A stretch of DNA of 64,000 nt from the NCBI GenBank assembly GCA_030674185.1, contig CM060307.1:73466699-73530698 (forward strand). The letters run 5' to 3'. How positions within the stretch are numbered: the first letter of the stretch is position 1; each line of letters starts with the position of its first letter. A program made the position numbers and the translations under genes. The DNA comes from Monoplex corrugatus (Eukaryota; Mollusca; Gastropoda; Littorinimorpha; Ranellidae). A model generated the notes under the pieces. It saw nothing but the letters and a program-made list of their open reading frames with translations, was not told where the DNA came from and searched no databases. Positions 22,530 through 39,599 of this stretch are shown piece after piece.

Positions 22530-24695
22530 ACACACACACAAAGTATCAGCAAATTCGACAAGTTTCCCTTTGCAAACACTTTTGTTTTCTACACTGTAAC
22601 CTTCATCACAGTTTGTGGACTTAACAGTAACAAACAGAACTTTGTAACATTAACACTGCTACTTTACTTTATTACTTACTCAGTAACTCACTGCCTATCA
22701 TGCCACTGTCATCATAAGGTAACAATAAAGGTTCTCCACTGCTTTTTATTCTGGGCCAGCTTCTGTATTTTAAGTCATAACATGGTAAACACCCCAAGCG
22801 TGTTTCATGGCTATAAGGTTTTCTTCTATTATCTGTTGCCAGATGTTCTTGGGTCTTCTTCTCATACATCCCCTTTCTGATCTCTAGTGAAGAGCAGTCT
22901 GATGGTGTTATAGTTATTGACTGGAGATGGTGCTAAATGAACTAGGATGATGCTTACTAGCACTACTGCTCCTACTACTACCCTTTTGAATTTTTCATCA
23001 TGCAGGTGAAGAGTCTATATGGCTACCCTGCACACATGCCTGTGATCGTGTGTGAAAGCCACCATTCTAAATGACATGTCCCAACTGTAGTCCTACCTCA
23101 AACCCTCACATTTAGGGTTGATTTTCTCTGTACATGGGTTGCCAATCATAAGAAAGCAGTGAAATGGGGGGGGGGGGGGGGGGGGGGGAGGAAGTTAGGG
23201 AATTGGCTAGGGTTACACTTTCTACAGTCAGGATTAAATCAACAATAGCACTTTTAGAAATTATGAAGCCTAGAATCAAGATGGCAGAGGTAAACACCCA
23301 CCTGCCAATCACAGGCACATGTAGTGATGTACGGAGCTCCATTTTCCTTTTTCAATGACATTGGATTACTGAAATGTGGTCCAGCATGGGAAAAGGAGAA
23401 TAAAGACATAGCCAGCCTGTCATAGGTATGGCTAGAAATAGCTGGGTCAAGTCAAGACTGGGTAAATTTTTCCACATTTCACGTCTTTAATAGCTAATCT
23501 TCAATTTCCTGAAGTAGGCTATCTTGTACTTGTACCTAAAAACATAAGAAAGAGCAATTTTTTTTCACAATTTTAGGAGTGTATTATTTCTACTGACAAA
23601 AATACACAAGAGAATTCAAACATATCCAAAAAGAAAACTATAAACTATTTTTATAAAAGTTAACATATAAACTTTGAAAGTTTAAGATGAGTTAAAACTG
23701 ACTTACATTGTTACAAAAATGAGCGCACAGTAGCCTACTAACCTACTTTTCCCATGCTGGTTCAAAAAAGGGCCTCACTTATAAGTCTGGATAGGACATC
23801 ATGACCTTGCCAGCTCATGAGGCTTACCTGCAAGCTTAATTAAGGCATGTGTCATCAAATTCACCAGTACCTGTGGAATTCGTTCTAAGTGAGATGCTAT
23901 ATCTTGAGAAACTGAATCTGCCAATACTCAATCTGCCAATACTCAATCAACTGATAAAAACCAGAATCAGAAAAAAGAATCAGAAAAAACAGTTGATATC
24001 CACGAGAAAACCAGGCAACTTTACCTGTTGATAAAAAATCGTTTCATTCCAAAACAATTCTCATACCAGTTGATCACACTAGCAGACGATCCACATGGGA
24101 TGCAAAACGTCACATGGTCAATCGACTCAATGTGATGGAGGTCGACAGCGGAGGGCGTCTGTGGTAAAATACATGATTCTCTGTTCATTTTATCAGAAGA
24201 CAGTCCATTGCTTTTCTCAAAGGGTTGAAATCCTGGGAGGAAATGCCCTGCATAGGTCGAATCTTCTATTAAAGTATGTACAACATTTCCTATACACGAT
24301 TTTATCATGCACGCACGAACTGATCCCATGTGATCAGAAAGCGTCTGCAATGGTTTGACAACCTGGACATTCTGTTTCAGCAGGCGGTTTACACAGCCCT
24401 CAATGTTTTTCACACGTAAGGCAACATTAAAAACGGAGTCTCTTGTGGGCACAGAACTGTCTTCTGTCGGACCGTCCCAAGAGTGGATGTATGGATCATT
24501 TCTAATCGACTCGTGGTCTTTTGAAAGCTCGGTTATAAGAAAGCGCACCGCGTGAGAACACACCAGCCACTGCTTTGACCCAGAGGTTATCCTTGTTCCA
24601 GCCAGACGAAACTTGTATTGTGAGAGGAATTGTTGGACATGTTTCAGGCCATTCTGGACGCCAAACTCCACATGATGAACACACTTCGGATCCAT
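17379..24695 (-). CDS. HPDL: HPDL-like 2-oxo acid dioxygenase, copy 1 (complete)
   Basis: Five exons: 24025-24695, 22295-22455, 21423-21574, 18842-18993 and 17379-17562. All are GT-AG, phases match (2, 1, 0, 2), 1320 nt, 439 aa. It belongs to the vicinal-oxygen-chelate fold family of 4-hydroxyphenylpyruvate dioxygenase. The first VOC half is about residues 5-150 and the catalytic half about 185-410. Iron ligands are visible: His194 (ESIDHVTFC), His296 ([13 protein letters not shown]) and Glu398 (TFFLEVIQR). [13 protein letters not shown] and [14 protein letters not shown] favour HPDL over HPD. Human HPDL is mitochondrial and makes 4-hydroxymandelate for the coenzyme Q head group; whether this protein does so is inference. 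The ATG chosen puts VHHVEFG at residue 6, as in HPDL, and no long presequence is evident. It heads a cluster of three copies. Confidence 0.88.
17910..18046. repeat. (ATC)n/(TAG)n trinucleotide array
   Basis: Runs of ATC, ATT, GTA and ATC in intron 4 of HPDL copy 1. Confidence 0.9.
18165..18660 (+). mobile_element. tRNA-headed SINE, family A, copy 2 (split)
   Basis: The head GTTGGACTTCCCATCAGAAA and the box-B-like TCCTGGATTCCACC are followed by CACCTGGTAGGTAATGGGTG and CACACCTGCCAGAGCTAAAC. The expected 3' block (ATAAGATCCTGTAAGTCATG) comes only at 18598. The 280 bp between look like foreign sequence, so another insertion probably splits this copy. Confidence 0.55.
18842..18993 (-). CDS. HPDL: HPDL copy 1, exon 4
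   Basis: 152 nt, phase 0 in, phase 2 out. It encodes [11 protein letters not shown], then [10 protein letters not shown] and an acidic, poorly conserved loop. The donor is GTATGG. Confidence 0.85.
19150..20215 (-). pseudogene. LINE fragment with RNase H domain remnant
   Basis: On the minus strand one frame has [20 protein letters not shown], a decayed form of the RNase H start with a T/A-D-G motif. Further on is a typical non-LTR C-terminus ([13 protein letters not shown], then [15 protein letters not shown], and [16 protein letters not shown] in a shifted frame). Several stops and frameshifts interrupt it. It lies in intron 3 of HPDL copy 1, in the same orientation as the gene. Confidence 0.6.
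20255..20541 (+). mobile_element. CR1/L2-type LINE, 3' end only, with internal (GT)n
   Basis: This matches the 3' part of the CR1 element at 34057-35336 on both sides of a GT array: AATATATAATTGCATATAAT and TTTTCCATTG before it, GCGCTTAGATTTGATTTT and CTATATAAATATTGTAATTA after it. It ends in (ATT)n. No coding part is left. Confidence 0.75.
21071..21292. repeat. Compound (CA)n arrays
   Basis: Two CA tracts flank the sequence GTTGTGAAATCTTCACCGATTC..., which recurs next to the CA array at 28450. The pair therefore look like two copies of one repeat, each seeding a CA array. Confidence 0.8.
21423..21574 (-). CDS. HPDL: HPDL copy 1, exon 3
   Basis: 152 nt, phase 1 in, phase 0 out. It carries the second iron ligand in [14 protein letters not shown] and the PYTYYTE strand next to the active site. 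The donor is GTGTGT. Confidence 0.9.
22295..22455 (-). CDS. HPDL: HPDL copy 1, exon 2
   Basis: 161 nt, phase 2 in, phase 1 out. It encodes [20 protein letters not shown] and [13 protein letters not shown]. Its acceptor (gtgttTAG) sits directly against a (GT)n tract that takes the place of the pyrimidine tract. Confidence 0.85.
22461..22539. repeat. (CA)n against the exon 2 acceptor of HPDL copy 1
   Basis: CA array with two single-base breaks, starting 6 bp from the exon boundary; on the gene strand it is (TG)n. Confidence 0.95.
23760..23955 (+). mobile_element. SINE-like family F, copy 1
   Basis: Contains CCTTGCCAGCTCATGAGG, a middle block with GTGGAATTCGTTCTAAGTGA, and a tail of TTGAGAAACTGAATCTG. 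Related copies at 35590, 55460 and 53230 (reverse) end in GAAACT repeats. In intron 1 of HPDL copy 1. Confidence 0.5.
24025..24695 (-). CDS. HPDL: HPDL copy 1, exon 1
   Basis: 671 nt from the ATG to a GTAAAG donor, phase 2 out. It encodes the whole non-catalytic VOC half (from [12 protein letters not shown] through [20 protein letters not shown]) and the first iron ligand in IDHVTFC. The ATG is the first in frame and aligns with the copy 2 methionine. Confidence 0.9.
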
Positions 24696-25138
24696 TGTCT
24701 GGGTAACTTTAGCCGGCTATTTCGCCAGCCGGCACACTCACACTGTCCTTGGTCACGTAATTCTTCTGTTAAGAACGATCACAAAAGGTATTCTTACCGT
24801 CATAAACGGCATGCTCTCCCCTGGAATGCGATCTGTCGCAGTTTTCAGTTTTACTTTCATCACTTATCCCTGTACTGTATTTGCCTCCAAGACATCGGCA
24901 ATGCAAGGTGTTTACTTGCAAGAATCTGATACGTCTGTATTTACTCCCATGTTATTGGTGGTGTAGTGTATAGTTTATTAGGTATCGACCGTGCGTTCTG
25001 ATGCTGCTGTACTTTGCATTTTGCGGACGCTTTGAAAAACTCACTCGTCAATTAAAAAAAAAAAAATAGCGCTCAGTTGATACTAGCACAGTATCACAAA
25101 GTAATGCCATGCGATTGGGAGTAGCCATCACATGCTTA
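24696..25138. other. Upstream of HPDL copy 1; likely promoter region
   Basis: About 440 bp of unique-looking sequence, richer in CG pairs than the flanks, then AT-rich. No clear TATA box is placed to be certain. It is bounded upstream by a CA array and a LINE insertion. Confidence 0.3.
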
Positions 25139-25159
25139 CACACACACACACACACACAC

Positions 25160-25190
<31 letters not shown>
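25139..25190. repeat. (CA)n that was the LINE insertion target
   Basis: CA run whose end, plus TAAACTAAAC, forms the 16-bp target duplication of the adjacent LINE. Confidence 0.9.
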
Positions 25191-25196
<6 letters not shown>

Positions 25197-25200
25197 AAAC

Positions 25201-27363
25201 GGGTATCCCTCAGGGATCCGTTATAGCTCCCCTTCTTTTCATGATATTAATGCATGACTTACCCAGTAAAGTATCTAAGCATGTAGTTTTAGCTCAATAT
25301 GCTGACGATTTATGCATGTGGATGCAGGTAAATATGAAAAAGAAAACTCCTTTGCGCTGTATCAATTATACACGCAAATGCTACCAATTAGAACTTGATA
25401 AAATAGCGCGATACATGGTAGAAAATGGGTTACATCTATCCCTGGAAAAAACAAAAATAGTTTTATTTAATAATGGAGCTAACCCAGTAAATATTCCCAC
25501 TTTCAAACTGGGAGATACTCTTCTTCAGTTTAACGAGTCGATTAAATTCTTAGGAGTTTTCCTTACAGCAAAATTATCTTGGAATCAGCATATTGAATAC
25601 TTATTAACCAAAGCTCAAAAAAGTTTAAATTTATTAAAAATAGTTCGCAAACAGACATGGGGTCAAGATTCATCAACACTTGTTCATCTTTGTAAATCGC
25701 TTGTTAGATCTAAATTAACCTATGCTCAAGAAATCTTCTTCAGTGCACCGAAACACTTACTAAAAAAACTGCAGAGCATAGATTGTAAAGGTTTCAAACT
25801 TGCACTGGGTCTTCCAATGCATGCTTCCTGTCTTCGGACATATAATGAAATCAAACTGTTGCCACTTGATGAGCAAAGGAAAGTCGCTTCTACTAAATTT
25901 TTGTTAAGAAACACCACCGTAGAAAACATCTCAGAAACAGAAATTAAACTGAGATCAGATACTGACTTTCCAAAACGAGCTAAATCAATATCTTCACAGG
26001 TCACACTTGCAACATACACATCTGACGTCATGAAAGGCTCAGGAATTGATCTAGACGTAGATCCTGTATCTATACGACCTTCCTTTTCGCCAGTACCCAG
26101 TTGGGAACTCCAAAGAGCACGATTTGACGTACACCACACTAATTTAAAAAAAGGAGACAATATAAACTTACTGGCAAGTCAGGTTAAATGTCATATAGAC
26201 GACGTATATTCTGATCATTTGAAAATTTACACTGATGGGTCTGTAATTGAAAGAAAAGCAGGCTCAGCGTTTTTAATACCTGCTCTCAAAATTGAAAAAT
26301 CTTTCTACATAGGACTTGATAAATCTATCTTTACAGCTGAACTGTTTGCAATATTAATGGCTTTAAACTTTCTGATAAGTCTTCCTAGGACAATTTTTCA
26401 GATACTTCTTTGCGTTGATTCAAAATCAGTACTTCAGGCTCTTGAATTATCAAAATTACAAACAAGATCAGAAATGATTCTGGAAATAAGTCACTTGATT
26501 CATAATTTATCTTTAAGAGGCACTGATATTACTTTCTGCTGGATACCTTCTCATAGTTCTTTTAGTTGTAATAATAAAGTTGACAGGGCTGCCAAACAGG
26601 GAGCTAATAACTCACTAGATTCAAACAATATCCAGCTTTCTCTCTCGTTGCACGAGAATTACACTTTAGTTGACAACTACGTCTGGAAGCAGTTCCAATT
26701 AAAACAGAAAAAGTATGATAAATGTCACATGAACTTTGAAGTTAGCAAAATACTTAAGCAGCTTCATGCCAGCAGAACTATACAGTCCCTTATGTACAGA
26801 TGGAAACTTGATGCATTCAAAACAAAATATACCAATAACATAGTGTGTCTGTGTGGAAAGAAGATAACACATAGTCATATTCTTTCTTGCGTTAGGGTAA
26901 AACGACATATTCCAACACTATCTGTGAGTACAGTTTCTGACATATTTGCCTCATCATCATTACTGTCTCAATTTTTTGTTAGCTTGTCAAAAAGTCCTAT
27001 AGCGAATTACCTTTAAAATGTTATTTGACTTGTTCATTGTTGTGGTTAGTCAATTATTAGTTTTACTTTTTATTCATTTCTTCCGGATATTTACTAATTT
27101 TGTTTGTTAGTTTGTTTGTTTAAATCGATAATTATGGTAACATTATTTGTTAGTTTTACCTTCCCTTCTTCAAAACAGTTATTTTCTGGATCATCTTTTC
27201 TCAAATTCAAAATTGACAATTTTCAAATATCCTCTTCACTCCTCCTCTATCACTCCCCCCCCCCCCCTTTTTGTTGTTGTTGTTGTTTTTTTGTTTTTTT
27301 TTTGTTTTTGTTTTTTGTCTAAAATCACTTTAGTGAATAGACATTAAATCAAAGACCACCACC
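25201..27363 (+). mobile_element. 5'-truncated RNase-H-bearing LINE with 16-bp TSD
   Basis: The insertion is framed by the direct repeat ACACACTAAACTAAAC at 25185-25200 and 27364-27379. The copy starts inside the RT domain and ends with CATTAAATCAAAGACCACCACC rather than a poly-A tail. The same 3' end occurs alone at 28888-28927. Truncation at the 5' end plus a target duplication is the mark of target-primed reverse transcription. Confidence 0.85.
25202..27016 (+). pseudogene. LINE ORF2 fragment: RT, linker and RNase H
   Basis: One open frame of about 604 codons, without start because the element is truncated. It begins GIPQGSVIAPLLF (RT block 4), then QYADDLCMW with the catalytic YADD, LHLSLEKTKIVLF and FLGVFLTAKLSWNQHIEYL. 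An RNase H domain follows: LKIYTDGSVIERKAG (first Asp), KSIFTAELFAILMAL (Glu), LLCVDSKSVLQAL (Asp) and WIPSHSSFSCNNKVDRAAKQ (His/Asp). After it a C-X-C-type end (CLCGKKITHSHILSC) is seen. The frame is uninterrupted to its stop, so insertion is fairly recent. The clade is probably one of the RNase-H-bearing Jockey/I-like groups. Confidence 0.85.
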
Positions 27364-27379
27364 ACACACTAAACTAAAC

Positions 27380-28440
27380 ACACACACTGGTCTGGTGGCA
27401 CACAATTCTGATTTGGCAAAAACAAAATAAAAAAAAACTAAAAAAACTATAGGTCTAACTCTTGGATAGTTGCTTTAGGTTCCATTGCACATGTAGCCCA
27501 TATAGGCCCTGATCCTTCCCATTCTGCAGGAATGTAGCATCTTCTTCTTCTCCCTTAACTCTGAAAAATTATTGAAGTGATGAGCTAAGGAACTGTTCAC
27601 CAGATTCCTTAAGCTCTCTTTGTATACTTTAAAGCCATCACAAATGAAAAGGTGATGCTGAAAAATACTTCTCTGCTTATTTGCCATGGCATTACAGGGT
27701 TTTGCATGAGCTTATTTTTGAAGAGGCTGTTTCATTTGTAGTTGGAGAGAAGCATCTATTCTGTGTATTGTATACATGTAGGGGAGTGCGGTACGATGGA
27801 AGTTTTGTTAGATGGTGTGGAGACCATGATGGCAGAAATGTGTGTTCTGGTGGTGCTGATTCATTCATTCATTCATTCATTCATTCATTTACTTATTTAC
27901 TTACGTATTTATTTATTTCATTTACTTTTTCTTTTACAGTATTGTGACACAGAATGCCTGATTTGTGATACAGATGTGGATCTTTTTATGTGGTCTCTGC
28001 ATGGCTATATGGTTTCTGAGAACTGGTGTTAGTGAGTAAGGTAAATTGTCCACATGCATTAAAATGGACAGAGAATCTAAAGAACAAGGTGCCCAAAGTA
28101 AGAAAAATGTCAAATTCACAAATAAACTGTGAGGTACTTCATGGTGCTAATAGCTATGGATTAGGATAAAGATGATAAGACCATCCTAGCAATCATTTTT
28201 TCTCTCATTAAAATAAAGTGTGACCACAGTCTTTTATGAACTTGGGGACACTAACAGGCTGTAATAATCATGAAAGTGAAATGCATGTAGGTTCAGAAAA
28301 GTACTGCTCACAAATTCCCAAAATATAATCACTTTTCAAATCAGTGTGACTTTAAACATCCTATTATTTCATTCCAAGTTTAATTATTCATGAGTTTTCA
28401 TAGCTCAAAACATTTTGCCAAGATCTAGTGTTCATCTGCA
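27380..28440. other. Intergenic, no gene recognised
   Basis: AT-rich with a (TTCA)n run at 27860-27889. A short minus-strand frame at 27475-27687 has no domain I recognise. Confidence 0.4.
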
Positions 28441-28489
28441 AAAAAGCAGTTGTGAAATCTTCACCGATTCATTTTGTTCCTCAAAATGT

Positions 28490-28495
28490 GCACAC

Positions 28496-28577
<82 letters not shown>

Positions 28578-28628
28578 ACACACACACACACAAACACACA
28601 ACACACAAAACATACACACAAATACTAC
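28490..28628. repeat. (CA)n array
   Basis: Preceded by AGTTGTGAAATCTTCACCGA and TTCATTTTGTTCCTCAAAAT, the same flank as at 21128-21170. Confidence 0.9.
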
Positions 28629-28879
28629 ACACACAATGAACACACACATTCATTTTATTGATTTGAAATAATCTTCTCAAAAAGTAGAAAGGTGGTTGAA
28701 GATGGAGCAAAAACTAACAAATGTTAAGAACAGCAGGCAGAGTCATGAAGCTTTAATAATCAAAGAGCAAGAGAGAATAAAAATGAACTAACTATATTTA
28801 TGCAGAAATTTCACAGACAAGAAAAAAGATAACATTAACTCCCTCTTTCTTTTTAAAGTGTTCTGAGCAATGTTTACTC

Positions 28880-28927
28880 TCAGATGTCTATAGTGAATAG
28901 GCATTAAATCAAAGACCACCACCACCC
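28880..28927 (+). mobile_element. Orphan LINE 3' end
   Basis: GTGAATAGGCATTAAATCAA followed by AGACCACCACCACC, the same terminal sequence as the LINE ending at 27363. The rest of that element is absent. Confidence 0.6.
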
Positions 28928-29009
28928 TCAGATGTGTGCACAACATGTATGATATTCTCTTGTCCACACTGTTCAGGGCACATTGCTTATGTTGCTGCAG
29001 AGTCTGCAT

Positions 29010-29495
29010 GCCCTGTCTGCAGTAGGTATGCGTGTTGGGCATTTTCCCGTTTCCATATGCAGCTGGACACTGTTATGTTTTACTGGATCTTAACATGCAT
29101 ATTTGATGCCAAGTTCTGTGTGCGTGTACACGCAAGGACATTTGGGCTCTGGCAGGTCTGCAATTTGTTGAAATGGGAGACTGGACAAATCTGCACCTGT
29201 CTCTTTACCTACAACCTATAGTACAAGATGGCACCAAAGCAGGTTTAAACCTGGATCTTCTGATTGAAAATCCAACATCTTAACCCTTTGACTCCCACAC
29301 ACTGTCCACCAGCGTCCTGCGATGTCAACCATACAAACAAAGCAAAAACTTAACTGTTTGAGTCCATCACCCTATCCATCAGCTTCCTGCAAAAAGCTGG
29401 TGAATAGGGTGAAGGAGTTAATACGTTAAGTTTTTGTAGTTTGTGGATGGATTGTGGGAAGTAGAGGATTAAACCAACTTGACCACCCACTCCCA
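29010..29495 (-). mobile_element. Family A SINE interrupted by a MITE
   Basis: On the minus strand the SINE head reads GGTGGTCAAGTTGGT, then the TTAA MITE, then GATGTTGGATTTTCAATCAG and a box-B-like GGTTTAAACC. The body continues to about 29010 with CTGCCAGAGCCCAAATGTCC and TTAAGATCCAG. Taking the MITE and one TTAA away gives an unbroken tRNA-like head. Confidence 0.75.
29280..29472. mobile_element. Nested-palindrome TTAA MITE, copy C
   Basis: 193 bp, bounded by TTAA. The outer arms begin TTAACCCTTTGACTCCC. The inner unit of 80 bp (29350-29429) is also TTAA-bounded, with its centre at AGCTTCCTGCAAAAAGCTGG. It sits in the A-box of a SINE. Confidence 0.85.
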
Positions 29496-30210
29496 TTACT
29501 AACTCTACTGAACTTGTTTTAAAAATTCAAACAGCCTTCTCATAAACTCTACTGAACTTGTTTTAAAACCCTCAGGCAGACTCCTCATAAACAGATCACT
29601 CACTTTTATCAAAGTGTACAATATAGATTGCACTTTAGTTTGAAAACAAATGAAGACCATTGTACTTGCCCAAGTCCCGAAAAACAAAACAAAAACGATG
29701 ACCGGATCACATCTCATACCTCACTGCGCTGTAGGCTGAATGGATGCTCAGACTCAAATGATCTTTTAGTCATTAGTTTCTCTGGGATTTTATTGAAAAT
29801 ATTTGGACCAAGGAAATGAGACAGAAAATTTAAAGACTTCAAACTTACAGCACTTTAGTATTTAAGCATATGAGTGTTAGGTCCCACTGGACCTTGCTAC
29901 TTTAAGCATGCAAGCATGTAAAAGATAATCAGAAGAATCATAACACATGCAATGTCAAAGAAGTTATACAGATGAATTATAATAAAACATTGACTTCTGT
30001 ATGTGAGTAGGTCAAGTGATTTACAAAAGCAGGGGAAACAAAAGCAGATACATGTAAAGCAAATACATGTCAATCTCTAATAATAGCAACAAAAACAACA
30101 AAAATAGCATAACAGTAATAGTAGTAGTAACAGTAATATACATATTTTTGTGATAATAATGATGATGAAGAAAGTGACACAAACAAGCAAACAAAGAAAC
30201 AAATTAACCA

Positions 30211-30620
30211 GTCGCCTCGGTGTAGTGTAGTGGTTAGCGCAACAGACTATTGACAGGAAGGTTGTGGGTTCAAATCCCCATCAGTACCTTCAAAAATCAT
30301 CGTGAGATTTTTCAGCTCTAACTGGCTCCTACCCAGAGTTGGGCATGCTATGGGCTCCTTGGGAAGACTGGGACCACAGAGTCAAGTCTCATCCACTTCA
30401 CGGATGCGTCACTGAGGGTGTTGCTGAAGTTTTCTTACCAGCACCGCAGGTGTCTATCTCTTGGGCCTGGTTGACGCCAGGCTATATTATGAAAGTAAGC
30501 ATAGAGTACCACCCTGTCACGCAGTCTCAATCCTGAACGGAACTCCATAGCATCATGATTATCACCCTCATCATCATCATCATCCGATTGTAAAAAGCTG
30601 TGCCAGCTTCTGTGACCATT
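30211..30620 (+). mobile_element. tRNA-headed SINE, family C
   Basis: The head GTAGTGTAGTGGTTAGCGCA (A-box) and GGTTCAAATCC (B-box) is followed by a body of about 250 bp and a (CATCAT)-rich tail. The anticodon region does not fold as a functional tRNA, so it is a SINE. Confidence 0.65.
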
Positions 30621-31156
30621 AAGGTAGCGTAGAAAATGGGACCAAAAAAAAAAAGAAAAAAAAAAAAGTGAGCACAAAGGTAACCTCCCTGAGTGCAATG
30701 ATCCTAGAATAAAAAAACAAACAGTTACAGACACAGAATAAAAGGAAAAGAAGTAAGTAAAGGAAGATTTAATAATAGTGTTGGAGATGGCAGATGTGTC
30801 AATTAATGCTATGATTAAAATAGATGAACCAAAAAAGCTGTAAAAATGAATTATGATAGAATACTGTCTTATTTATTCTCTCTTTCTAGTAAGCAGAGGC
30901 TTCTTCATTTTCAGAAGAACCTTTATTTAAAACATTTTGAGAGCTTCCACCTGAAAATTTTGTTGCAAGCAGAAAAGGAAACATTACTGTCAAAATGTCC
31001 CCAACACTAATAGGGGAACCCCCCAACATGCAGAGAGAAGAATAGAATAAATAAATAAATAAATAAATAAATAAAAAAAGCTGTTAGCTAGGCTTGACAA
31101 GGGAGGCACGTTTTTAATGGACTAAAGCTGTTACTGCGAAGCTGCAGTTGCTCCCC

Positions 31157-31162
<6 letters not shown>

Positions 31163-31195
<33 letters not shown>

Positions 31196-31215
31196 CACAT
31201 CACATCACATCACGT
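31163..31215. repeat. (CA)n followed by (CACAT)n
   Basis: A CA run grading into a pentanucleotide CATCA/CACAT run. The partner locus (50094-50277) has the same order but much longer arrays. Confidence 0.85.
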
Positions 31216-31400
31216 CACATGGATATCACGACAAACTGCAAATTTCAACTGAAATTTTAACCATAATGCATAATAATTTGCCAAGGGTAGATTTGAGGTT
31301 TATCTGGATAATCAGTCTAAGGTAAACATTTTCCTTGTATATATATATATCTTTGTCATACAGGGTGTTAAAATAAAATCAGAGTGTTCTTAATATATTC

Positions 31401-31652
31401 TGTAAGCAGTTAGGAACCAGAAAAAACACGAAAGAAGAATACGAACGCGTATTTCAGTCTTTTTCTCATAATTTTTGTATCTGGTGTTTGTTTGTAATCT
31501 TACGCTTGACAAAGGCCAGTTGGCCGAAAATTTGCGCCTGTGTCGTCTTGTTGTATTAAATACGCGTTCGTATTCTTCTTTCGTGTTTTTTCTGGTTCCT
31601 GTTTGCTTGAACGCGGGCAGTTACACTTGTTTTGGATTTTGTAAGCAGTTAG
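31401..31652. mobile_element. Penelope-like retroposon with 42-bp inverted repeats, copy 1
   Basis: Framed by the 13-bp direct repeat TGTAAGCAGTTAG (31401-31413 and 31640-31652). Inside are perfect 42-bp inverted repeats at 31413-31454 and 31558-31599. The loop holds TTGACAAAGGCCAGTTGGCC and then GAAAATTTGCGCC, which resembles the hammerhead-like segment of Penelope-like element ends (CUGANGA, stem II, GAAA), although the first core is degenerate. Both duplication copies have it, so it is older than the duplication. Confidence 0.5.
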
Positions 31653-31899
31653 TAAGACAGGGCATTCAACGAACAGGAGTAGGCCCAGTGGTTTTTTTTA
31701 CTTTGACAAATATACATGTTTGGCGTATATTTTGTTATCCACCACCGATATGTACTGCCATGCTTAAATGTAAACTATACATACTAATCATGGGGCAATC
31801 TGGAAACTAGTATTATGTAATAAATTTATGACTATAAGTTTACGGGTGTGTTCGGTTAGACTGTTAGTAGGCATTTGTGTATGAGTGTGTATGTTCTGT

Positions 31900-31900
31900 G

Positions 31901-31990
<90 letters not shown>
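31900..31990. repeat. (GT)n microsatellite
   Basis: GT run with two single-base breaks; the matching array in the other duplication copy is at 50972-51080. Confidence 0.95.
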
Positions 31991-31991
<1 letters not shown>

Positions 31992-32340
31992 ATGCATGCA
32001 TGTGTGATCTATTAATTAGCGCTTCTGCATAAATCATATTAATATATTACACTCTGCGTCTCGTAAATGTGTGAGGCCAGATCAGTTTTAAAAAATAGGG
32101 CTCTGCATACACATGACTTATCGATATGATTTGTTATTGATGTTGCATACAACGAGCCAAATACAGTGCCCTCATTCATAAGCACTCCAAAACAAACAAA
32201 CAAACAAATCACTTGACCTGTTCATATTGCTTATAGCCTCTCCCTCCTCCTTACAGTCAGTTACAGGTCAGTGAAAACATTTAAATCACAATTATTTTTT
32301 CACATGCATAGTTCCTGTCAGTAAACATCGTAAAGTCACT

Positions 32341-39557
<7,217 letters not shown>

Positions 39558-39599
39558 TATTCGGACAACTTCTGGCAAGCAGCACACTACCTGAGGTCA

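Noticed and set aside
17379..24695. Assignment as classical HPD (homogentisate-forming)
   Set aside because: GSSASVxxWYExC, [19 protein letters not shown] and the N-terminus resemble HPDL more than HPD; catalytic outcome remains unproved.
27475..27687. 70-residue minus-strand frame
   Set aside because: No domain, no repeat in the duplication, no splice context; cannot be supported as a gene.
30211..30290. tRNA genes (also near 36345, 38464 and 56270)
   Set aside because: A- and B-box matches are present, but the arms do not pair as a tRNA and each is followed by a conserved SINE body.
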